Assembly: GCF_024662215.1 (NCBI RefSeq)
Contig: NZ_CP096115.1
Location: forward strand, 372,001-436,000
DNA from: Methanoplanus endosymbiosus
GTDB lineage: Archaea; Halobacteriota; Methanomicrobia; Methanomicrobiales; Methanomicrobiaceae
Reading direction: 5' to 3'
Length of the DNA stretch: 64,000 nucleotides
Positions 56,275 through 64,000 of the stretch are shown here, piece after piece. The translations under genes were made by a program, and so were the position numbers. The notes below the pieces were generated by a model that was not told the origin of the DNA, searched no databases, and was given only the letters and a program-made list of their open reading frames with translations. Numbering within the stretch: the stretch's first letter is position 1; every line of letters begins with the position of its first letter.

Positions 56275-59200
56275 TTAATGCTCTCTTCTAAGCAGAATAA
56301 ATGCTGCTGCAAGAGAGATGCCGGTTAATACAACAGTTCCCGGAAGTGGTGTTGGTGTTGGTGTTGCTGTTGCTTCTGGGGTCTCAGTCTTTTCAGTTCC
56401 GGCTGGTTCCGCAGGTTTTGTGGACTCCGGCTTTACTGTCTTATCCGGAACTTCTGACGGGATTACAGGTCCCGGCCCAAATGGCAGGGTTTCTCCGGTG
56501 ATAAATTCATCTGTCACTGATCCGACTGCAAACCATCCGAATCCGGGCATCTCTGCTTTTACTGTTACAATTTTATTTCCGTTCTCTTCTGTAATATTCA
56601 GAATTTCAAGCATATTCCATGAAAGTGCTGATTCATTGTAATACCAGATTTCCGGGAGTGAACTGTTGTTCTCTTCCAGCCATTTTTCCGGAATTTCTGC
56701 TGTATATGCCACATTTTCAAGGGACGCAGATGTTGTATAATACAGAACTGTCTTTACATATTCCATAACTGCTGCATTGCCGCCTTCCGGAACTCCCATA
56801 CCGCTCTCAGGATTGTTCATAACCTGTGCAGTAATTCTCAGATCAGGTATCTCCTTTACCGGAGTGAGTGCAATTCCTGTAAAAGCAGAGCTGCTCATCG
56901 TAAGCGCCACCGTTTTTCCGGTTGCGAGATTCTCTGCATCAGTGATGCCTACAGAGTTGTCATCATCCCTGCTGCTTTCATATGATGACTGTACTGAAAA
57001 TCCGGCAACGCCATAGACTGAAAATCCGTCTGTTGTCACTTTGAAGAGTGATTCAGTGCCTGAAATTCCAAGATATGTCGGGTTGATGTTCTCACTCATT
57101 CCGTCATCCTTCCACCTGACAATGGTAATTCTCTGAGGGCCGCCCATTGAATTTACCCACGAGGTATTGACTGAGAAGCTTATGGTGGCCTCAGATATTG
57201 CAGAACTATTGTCAAAGCCGGATTTTGTGAAGTAAATGGTATATGCTACATCTTTTAAGCCTGGCACTGCAACTGAGAAGGCATTCCTTGCATCATCAGC
57301 ACATCCGGCTGAGATCTCTGTTGATACACTGGCATCTCCATCATATTCATCCATCGTCATTGAAACACCGACTGAGGCATTACCAAGTCCGCTGCCGAGT
57401 AATGCGTTAAGTTCAGGCTGCTGCATAGTTACGGATGTTACCTGTCCTGAAACACTGCCTCCTGATTTAGAGGGTGTTTCATTTGTCTTTATTTCGATCT
57501 TTGTCCCATCCGGTTTCTCTACTACAATGCCGTCATTGGTTGTCGTAACATTGCCGGCTTTGCTTGTATTTATGAAAATAACCTGTGAACCATCAGGAAG
57601 GGTTTCTGTCCTTGTGCCGTTTATTTTAGTACCTGCCTTCTCTGAAGCCTTTGGTTCCGGCGGTGCCTCCATTACACGGATAATCTTAGGGACCGATGTG
57701 GTTGTTTTACTGTCCCATACTGCATCAAGGGTTACTGTGTAATTGCCTGTGTCATTGAGATAAGTCTGCACACTGCCTCCATCATATGAATGATCTGTTC
57801 CGTCCGGAGAAACTATATGCCACTTCCATGATTTCAGGTCTGCTGAAGTTTTGGTTGCATCTGCCACAAAGTTTAAAGGAGCATGTCCTGAACCGGTTGA
57901 ACGGAATTTCGGAATATCTGTGAAACTGTATTCAATATATTCTATCTCTCCGGTTTTCACAGGTACTGTATATAATGGTGCATCAAAGTAATTCTGAAGG
58001 GTTATATTAACAGAATAATTTCCGGCGGGCATATAATATCCTGCATCTGACTCACGCCCGTAAGTCTTTCCGTCAATTTCTATCTCTGCACCTTCAGGTT
58101 CTGTTAACACAATGAGTGTACCATATTCCGGGTTGTAATAGAGTGGCAGTTCATCAACACCGACTATTGTGCCATCTGTATCATTGACAGTATATGTACA
58201 CGAGTCACAGATTCCGTCAAGGTCAGCGTCAGTGCAGGTCTGTGACATTCCTGTGCCGTCTGGTTTTGCCCATACGCTTCCTCCGCCGTAAGGGCTGCCT
58301 GTAACTGTAAATGCCTTATATATTGTATGGTTTAGTAAAGCATCCCATGCAAATGGTGCAGCTTCTGTTGATTTTGCAAGGATATTTTCCTTATTCATGA
58401 AGATATTGTTATACTCAGTAAAGCCGCGTGAATCCTGAATATATATGCCGTCACCTTCGGGTGCACTATTGGTTGAAACTGTTGTCTCCACAATTCTGGT
58501 ATCATTTGAGGCAACAAGAGATATTCCTCCGCCGGATATAGTGGCTGTGTTGTCTGAAACATAGCATCCTATTATATTTTCATATTCAGAACCAATTATG
58601 TTAATTCCACCACCGGAACTGGCAGTATTGTTCTCAATAATTGCACTGTATATATTATTACGCATTATAACTCCATCTTCGGAATTAATGTCCGGCTGTA
58701 GATACCCGTCATCTTCTGAAGATGCCAGAGTCAGGTGAATTAAATCATTATTGATCTCCTGAATTGCAGTATCAGATGTTATTCCTGCTGCGTCACTGAT
58801 TTCACGGGCTGCTTCTCCAGAGTAGGCTGCACCAATGATATTAATTCCACCTCCGCCGGATAAGTTTCCGCTTCCCGGAGCCGAGTTGCCACAAATTACT
58901 CCTCCGTAATAGTTCACCCAACATTCAAGTAAATTAATTCCTCCACCGCCTGTTCCGGCATAGTTGCCGGATATCTCTCCTTCATAAATGAACAACTGCC
59001 CACCAATTGAACTGAGACCACCGCCGTATGATGTTGCGTTGTTATTCTTCAGTTTTGTAAATCCAACTGAGCACTGTGAAGCTATAAGACTTAATCCACC
59101 ACCACGCACTGCATCGTTCTTCCTGATTTTATCAGAGTCAAATAATGCCCGTGATGCAATTATGTCTGCCGCACCTCCCCTATTGGCACTATTGTCAACA

Positions 59201-61719
59201 ATTATATTTTTCTTAAATTTCACCTTCGAGCCTAAGACTTTAACACCTCCACCTCCGGTGATTGCTGAATTGCTTTCAATTGTATTCCTTCTGAATGTTG
59301 CCTTTGCAGTCAATGTTAAACCATCTGAATCTGCTGCAATATCTGAGGATAAAAAGAGATCATCATCTGCATCCAGATCATCATCAGAGTATATATCCCA
59401 GAAGAGATCAGGATCTTCGGAGAGTTCTTCTTCATTAATGTAAATGTCGGTTCCGGCTGTTTCAGTTATATAATCTGCAATATTTCCGGTGAAAAACTCT
59501 GAGTCCGGATTATTCAATATCTCAGACAGTTTTTCAGGAGCTGATAATAATTCAGGATCAATATACAGTCCGGCAACCATTACACCTCCGCCACCAGAGA
59601 TAATTTCTGTTCCGTTTCCGGCATCATTTGAAGATATAGTATTATCAATAATTCTGGATTTACCGCCTATCTGGCATATGCCTGCTCCGCCCTCTCCTGC
59701 CTTGTTAATTTTAATAATATTGTCCCGGATTATAGTTTTTCCTGTAACAGTCTGAATTCCGGCACCAAATCCTGTAGCATTATTTTTAGAAATTCTGTTG
59801 CCGGATATCTCTGCCACTCCTGCCATCTGGCATATACCCGCACCGATCATTGTGGCGTTATTATTTCTGACATTATTGTCAGTAATGCTGGTGGTTGAAT
59901 TCATACAGAATATTCCCGCACCATAGTCAGCAGAATTACTGTTAATTGTATTATCTGAAATACAGCCGCTGGAGTCCATTAGTGCAACTCCGCCGCCAAC
60001 TATTAATGAGGTCTGGTTCTCTGTCGGAGCATTGAATCTAATAAGATTGTTGCAGATTGTAATGTTCTCAGATTCTTCTATAAGAATACCAACACCTGAC
60101 TGCACACCTATATCTTCAGAGATCTCCGGAACTGAAAGATATTGCATTAAATTTTCATCAAAATACTGACTGGATATGCAGTCCTGATAAATTGTTCCCT
60201 CCGGAATATTGAGTTTCTCCTGAATAAGATGGAATACTGAATCATTATTATCTGTATCTCTCAATATTCTGTTGTATTGTATATCTGTTCCGCAGATCTC
60301 AGAATCTCCGTTAGTTATTGCAATTCCCGCACCCGAATAAGCATAATTTCCGGTGAAATTGCACGAGTAGATTCTGTCTTCACTTGCATCACCTGCATAC
60401 CCTGCACCTTTGTCAGCTATATTGCTATAGAAATCAGTGTCGTGCAGCTCTGTCTCTGAAATAGCACTATAGATTCCGGCGCCAATATATGCATGGTTAT
60501 AATTGACATCACACCAATGGACTGATGTCAGACTGGCCACATCAAGGATTCCACCACCAATTATTGCAAGGTTATATGAAATATCAGAATTGAAAATTCT
60601 ATTTTCTGAATTTATGAAGAGAACTCCGGAGCCCGATAATGCAGTATTATAATATATCTCAGAATTATGAATTTCGGAGATACTATCATATACGACAATA
60701 CCGGCACCTTCAAAGCCGACATTTTCATGAATTGTGGAATTGGAGATCCATACAGAACTGTTGAATAACAATACAGCGCCACCTGTATCAGCATAGTTCC
60801 CTGATAAATCAGTTCCCCTTATGGCACCCTCTGCATTGTAAAATGATATGCCGGCACCCGTTTCTGCGGTATTGTTGATGACAGTACAGCGCTTAATTTC
60901 TGTATTTGCACAGTCATGAACAAAAATTCCTCCTCCGGATCTACCCATGTCCGGAACTTCATAAGTGGCATTGCATTCTGTAATTATTAGTTTACAGAGC
61001 CAGACGTTGTCAGCCGAAATAATAACCCCGGTGTTTTCAGGATCTGATATTGTCGGATATTCTTTTGGACTGTCGGATTCTGAACGGATGATAACGTCCG
61101 GAATTTCCACAACAAATCTGTCATACAAAATTCCTCCGGCATGGGCTATGAGGATGGTATTTTTTTCAGAGGCATTGCAGACATCAAGTGCTGTCTGGAC
61201 CTGCCTGAAAGGTTCTGCCTTTGAACCGTCTCCACCTTCAGGCGCGCTCGCATCAACATACCAGACAGTTCTGTTCTCAATGTAGGGGAGAGCACCATCG
61301 AATGTTCTCTTCTGCATCAGCAGCTGATTTGTGCAGGTTTCCGGCTTATCACTGCTCTTAACTGCATTTGACATCTGTCCGGAGAAAACTTCAGATTCAG
61401 TATCAAACCCGTTTTCCGGACTGAAGTCTTCAATATCTGCTGCCAGAGTATTGTTATCCGGCATTTCGTTTACAGTGCCGGTAATAATTCTGGATTCTTC
61501 GGTTAATTCCAATGCTAAACTTTGATTTGTATCCAAATCAAAATCTTTTGAACTTAAATCGGATAAATTATCAGTCTGACCGGTCTGATATTTTACTCCC
61601 GTAAAAATTGAATTATTCTCATCTGTTAACGATGTTTCTGCCAAAACCGGCTGAATGCTGAATATTAAACATATGGTTAATATCAGAATTACTGACGGCA
61701 AAGAAAAATGACGAGCCAT
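56275..61719 (-). CDS. giant parallel beta-helix surface protein
   Basis: 1,814 residues. Signal peptide MARHFSLPSVILILTICLIFS. WYVDASAPEGGDGSKAEPF starts a right-handed beta-helix of many NosD/PbH1-type turns (repeated N-rich ladders such as ISxNxAxxGAGI) to about residue 1150. Then a PEGA-type segment (GTLIVLTEPEGAEIEIDGKTYG), a PKD-like domain (GSGHAPLNFVADAT), a PGF-pre-PGF-like module and a TPTPTP stalk. A C-terminal transmembrane helix follows PLPGTVVLTG, then RREH. GTG 61728 is an alternative start. An anchored cell-surface protein is likely (inference). Confidence 0.85.
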   Translation of the reverse strand: MARHFSLPSVILILTICLIFSIQPVLAETSLTDENNSIFTGVKYQTGQTDNLSDLSSKDFDLDTNQSLALELTEESRIITGTVNEMPDNNTLAADIEDFSPENGFDTESEVFSGQMSNAVKSSDKPETCTNQLLMQKRTFDGALPYIENRTVWYVDASAPEGGDGSKAEPFRQVQTALDVCNASEKNTILIAHAGGILYDRFVVEIPDVIIRSESDSPKEYPTISDPENTGVIISADNVWLCKLIITECNATYEVPDMGRSGGGIFVHDCANTEIKRCTVINNTAETGAGISFYNAEGAIRGTDLSGNYADTGGAVLLFNSSVWISNSTIHENVGFEGAGIVVYDSISEIHNSEIYYNTALSGSGVLFINSENRIFNSDISYNLAIIGGGILDVASLTSVHWCDVNYNHAYIGAGIYSAISETELHDTDFYSNIADKGAGYAGDASEDRIYSCNFTGNYAYSGAGIAITNGDSEICGTDIQYNRILRDTDNNDSVFHLIQEKLNIPEGTIYQDCISSQYFDENLMQYLSVPEISEDIGVQSGVGILIEESENITICNNLIRFNAPTENQTSLIVGGGVALMDSSGCISDNTINSNSADYGAGIFCMNSTTSITDNNVRNNNATMIGAGICQMAGVAEISGNRISKNNATGFGAGIQTVTGKTIIRDNIIKINKAGEGGAGICQIGGKSRIIDNTISSNDAGNGTEIISGGGGVMVAGLYIDPELLSAPEKLSEILNNPDSEFFTGNIADYITETAGTDIYINEEELSEDPDLFWDIYSDDDLDADDDLFLSSDIAADSDGLTLTAKATFRRNTIESNSAITGGGGVKVLGSKVKFKKNIIVDNSANRGGAADIIASRALFDSDKIRKNDAVRGGGLSLIASQCSVGFTKLKNNNATSYGGGLSSIGGQLFIYEGEISGNYAGTGGGGINLLECWVNYYGGVICGNSAPGSGNLSGGGGINIIGAAYSGEAAREISDAAGITSDTAIQEINNDLIHLTLASSEDDGYLQPDINSEDGVIMRNNIYSAIIENNTASSGGGINIIGSEYENIIGCYVSDNTATISGGGISLVASNDTRIVETTVSTNSAPEGDGIYIQDSRGFTEYNNIFMNKENILAKSTEAAPFAWDALLNHTIYKAFTVTGSPYGGGSVWAKPDGTGMSQTCTDADLDGICDSCTYTVNDTDGTIVGVDELPLYYNPEYGTLIVLTEPEGAEIEIDGKTYGRESDAGYYMPAGNYSVNITLQNYFDAPLYTVPVKTGEIEYIEYSFTDIPKFRSTGSGHAPLNFVADATKTSADLKSWKWHIVSPDGTDHSYDGGSVQTYLNDTGNYTVTLDAVWDSKTTTSVPKIIRVMEAPPEPKASEKAGTKINGTRTETLPDGSQVIFINTSKAGNVTTTNDGIVVEKPDGTKIEIKTNETPSKSGGSVSGQVTSVTMQQPELNALLGSGLGNASVGVSMTMDEYDGDASVSTEISAGCADDARNAFSVAVPGLKDVAYTIYFTKSGFDNSSAISEATISFSVNTSWVNSMGGPQRITIVRWKDDGMSENINPTYLGISGTESLFKVTTDGFSVYGVAGFSVQSSYESSRDDDNSVGITDAENLATGKTVALTMSSSAFTGIALTPVKEIPDLRITAQVMNNPESGMGVPEGGNAAVMEYVKTVLYYTTSASLENVAYTAEIPEKWLEENNSSLPEIWYYNESALSWNMLEILNITEENGNKIVTVKAEMPGFGWFAVGSVTDEFITGETLPFGPGPVIPSEVPDKTVKPESTKPAEPAGTEKTETPEATATPTPTPLPGTVVLTGISLAAAFILLRREH

Positions 61720-61828
61720 AATAAACACAACCTAAATGTATCAGTATGTGTATTTAGTGACTAAAACTATTGCCCCTGTGAATTAACCAGACTCAGGATA
61801 AAAAAATTGGGTTGTATGGGATTATTGC

Positions 61829-61880
61829 CACCATCATTATTACCATTATTATTATTGTTGTCGTTATTATTGTTATTATT
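61829..61880. repeat. ATT-type trinucleotide tract
   Basis: A low-complexity run of ATT/GTT/CAT triplets, reading mostly as repeats of three bases, between the stop of the helicase gene and the promoter region of the giant surface gene. The helicase stop lies inside the tract. Confidence 0.6.
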
Positions 61881-64000
61881 CCTGACATTTAAACTGCTGT
61901 AACAGATCTTTCAGGATTGTTATGGTCATCTCTTTGTCAGGTCTACGCTCTTCTGCGTCATTATACGAATATATACATGAAATGCACCCGTTTTTACATT
62001 TACAGCTCTGGACAATGTTGAGTGCCATCTTTAAAATATTGTACAACTCCTTCTGTGCTTTTTCAGATAATCCGACACCACCCATGTAATTGTCAAATAT
62101 TATGACTGTCGCCTCGTTTTTCGGTCCGTATTTATCATATACAGCACACCTTATATCATTGTGATCACAGAGGACAAAATGCGGAATCACAACAGAGAGT
62201 ATATTTTCAACGCCTTTTAACCCTTTGAGGATCTCAGATGTTTTCAGGTCCGGTCCTGATTTATCTATAGCCTCTTTTGGGATTGTAAACCACAGCCCTT
62301 TTGTTTCTATTGATACCGGAGGAAGATTCAGGCAATACTCAGATATCTTTCCTTTGTAGTCATGTTCTGAGTATTTTGTATATCTCTCCTGCACTATCAT
62401 CTGGCTGAAGTTTATCTCAAGTTTTCCCACCGGAATTTTATTTAAAATCCGGCCAGTTTTAACAGTTATATCAGATTCAGCAATGGTATGATTTTCGGTA
62501 TTCTCTTCTGTGACATATACACTGTGAGTTTTTAAGTCAAGTTTAGAAACACGATATCTGCCATCACCATGAAGTATAATTGCACCTTCATGCCCTTCAC
62601 GATATACCTGCTCTTTAGATAATGTCTCTATTACTTTATTCCGGCTGATAACTTTGAATGTTTCACCGGATGTCCCGTTTCTGATCTGAACATCGCCCTG
62701 AATATGCTTTTTTTCAACAGGATACCACTTATTTTTGTCTTTTTTAATCAGGTGTTTATAAAATGCCGATGCTGCTGCTTTCTCTAATTTTTCATCTATA
62801 TCACAGTTAAATATGCTGTTATGCTCTGCTGAAAGCTCCCCGTTTTCCATCAGTGCACAGATGAGGTGGTCAGTCAGGATATATTTGTTTGAGGTATCTA
62901 TCGTTGCATGTTCACTTGGTTTATTAAAGAATTCATCCGGATTGTTGATTATAAATTTCTCAAGCGGGTTGTTAAATCCCATAAATATAACGAGTGAAGA
63001 ACTGTACTTTCTTCCTGCACGCCCTGCCTGCTGCCAGGTGGACATTATTGAACCCGGATAGCCTGAGATAATTACACAGTCAAGAGAGCCTATATCTATC
63101 CCAAGTTCAAGTGCATTTGTTGAAGAAATCCCCATTGTTTTCCCGGATTTTATCCCGGCTTCGATCTCTGCTCTTTCACCTGAGCGGTACCCTGACCGGT
63201 AGGATACAATTTTGCAGGGTTTTGTGGAGTTATATGTACTCTCTTCCCTGACGATCTTCTTTGCCGCATCTGCAATAAGTTCTGTGGACCTTCTGGTCTT
63301 TGCAAAGCAGAGCGTCTGAATACCGGAAGATGAAAGATATGCAAGCAGTTCAGCGGTCTGTTTTACCTGTGACGGTTTATCTGCCTGATAGAATATGAAT
63401 GTCTTTTCGTTTGTCTTTGAACCGTTTTTATCAACAAGGACAAATTTCTCTCCTGTCAGGTTTTCTGCATGCTCTACAGGGTTTGCAATGGTTGCGGATG
63501 AGAGAATAAAATTTGGATCAGAGTTATATCTTCCTGCAATAAGTTTCAGCCTTCTTGTAAGAAGAGCAATATGTGAACCAAATACACCCCTGTATGTATG
63601 TGCCTCATCCATCACCACGTAACTTAGGTTTGAGAAGAGAAACGACCACTGTTTATGATTGTGCAATATTCCTATATGCAGCATATCAGGATTTGTTATT
63701 AATATTGAGGGTTTATTCTGCCGGATTCTCTTTCTTTCATCAGGTTTTGTGTCCCCGTCATATTTTTCAACCTTTATTGCCGGATCTATCTTTCCAACCA
63801 TCTCACGTATTGATTTTAACTGGTCGGATATCAGAGCCTTTGTCGGATAGATCAGCAATGCCCTTGATTTTGGGTTATTGATTATTGAGTTGATTATCGG
63901 AACCATGAATGCAAGTGATTTTCCGCTTGCAGTTGGTGTTGTGATGATTACGTTTCTGCCATTAATGGCATGTTCAATCGTCTCAGTCTGGTGACTATAT
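61876..64000 (-). CDS. DEAD/DEAH-box helicase with DUF1998 (partial at right edge)
   Basis: Large helicase of the COG1205 type, truncated by the window edge. The frame runs to the last bases; TPTASGKSLAF, the Walker A motif, is at about 63914-63946. Other motifs: MDEAHTYRG (II), SSATI (III), and QQAGRAGR (VI). The C-terminal cysteine cluster CKCKNGCISCIYSYND marks the DUF1998 metal site. Such helicases (MrfA-like) act in DNA repair. An ATG at 63906 would omit Walker A, so the true start lies beyond 64000. Confidence 0.88.
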   Translation of the reverse strand, partial: YSHQTETIEHAINGRNVIITTPTASGKSLAFMVPIINSIINNPKSRALLIYPTKALISDQLKSIREMVGKIDPAIKVEKYDGDTKPDERKRIRQNKPSILITNPDMLHIGILHNHKQWSFLFSNLSYVVMDEAHTYRGVFGSHIALLTRRLKLIAGRYNSDPNFILSSATIANPVEHAENLTGEKFVLVDKNGSKTNEKTFIFYQADKPSQVKQTAELLAYLSSSGIQTLCFAKTRRSTELIADAAKKIVREESTYNSTKPCKIVSYRSGYRSGERAEIEAGIKSGKTMGISSTNALELGIDIGSLDCVIISGYPGSIMSTWQQAGRAGRKYSSSLVIFMGFNNPLEKFIINNPDEFFNKPSEHATIDTSNKYILTDHLICALMENGELSAEHNSIFNCDIDEKLEKAAASAFYKHLIKKDKNKWYPVEKKHIQGDVQIRNGTSGETFKVISRNKVIETLSKEQVYREGHEGAIILHGDGRYRVSKLDLKTHSVYVTEENTENHTIAESDITVKTGRILNKIPVGKLEINFSQMIVQERYTKYSEHDYKGKISEYCLNLPPVSIETKGLWFTIPKEAIDKSGPDLKTSEILKGLKGVENILSVVIPHFVLCDHNDIRCAVYDKYGPKNEATVIIFDNYMGGVGLSEKAQKELYNILKMALNIVQSCKCKNGCISCIYSYNDAEERRPDKEMTITILKDLLQQFKCQE

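Noticed and set aside
61829-61880. Possible CRISPR array
   Set aside because: It is a three-base low-complexity run with no repeat-spacer pattern; no CRISPR array was seen anywhere in the window.

Overview
The window is chromosomal DNA from a methanogenic euryarchaeon, most likely of the order Methanomicrobiales (inference). Evidence: archaeal information-processing genes (split RNA polymerase B and A subunits, L44e, S27e, aIF2-alpha, Nop10, PriS, GINS, archaeal ProS), ether-lipid genes (glycerol-1-phosphate dehydrogenase, geranylgeranyl reductase), an anaerobic cobalamin pathway, an Ech-type membrane [NiFe] hydrogenase, pyruvoyl-dependent arginine decarboxylase, and TATA-type promoters, many implying leaderless or short-leader mRNAs.

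Layout. 0-8 kb holds a 2-oxoacid:ferredoxin oxidoreductase beta subunit, ferritin, PdaD, a DUF63/SpoIIM-like/ProS operon facing egsA, UPF0179 and an ADP-ribosylglycohydrolase. 8-15 kb runs rightward: UPF0058, Elp3, PriS, GINS, then L44e-S27e-aIF2alpha-Nop10-PAC2-EndoQ. 15-22.7 kb is a leftward cobalamin operon cbiTLFGHCDE plus cbiA and a small unknown gene. 22.7-30.7 kb has a possible MITE, a small ferredoxin coupled to geranylgeranyl reductase, TrkA, RNase HII, a 52-codon membrane-protein candidate, a site-2 protease, NfeD-SPFH, DUF89 and tRNA-Pro. 30.7-34 kb looks like a regulatory island: MinD-type ATPase with a small membrane coiled-coil partner, an unknown protein, Roadblock and a response regulator. 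34-42.7 kb has tRNA-Lys and rpoH-rpoB2-rpoB1-rpoA1-rpoA2-rpl30e-nusA. 43-48 kb is echABCDEF, followed by a FilR1-type regulator, a UPF0282 metallo-hydrolase and a lipoprotein.

The accessory part is 50.8-64 kb. It holds a methyltransferase/ATP-grasp ligase fusion, two long tandem paralogues carrying isoprenoid-synthase aspartate motifs, an approximately 1,800-residue parallel beta-helix surface protein, and a DUF1998-type helicase cut by the right edge. The prenyl-synthase-like pair with the ATP-grasp fusion is the best candidate for an undescribed pathway. No CRISPR array, rRNA, transposase gene or replication origin was seen.
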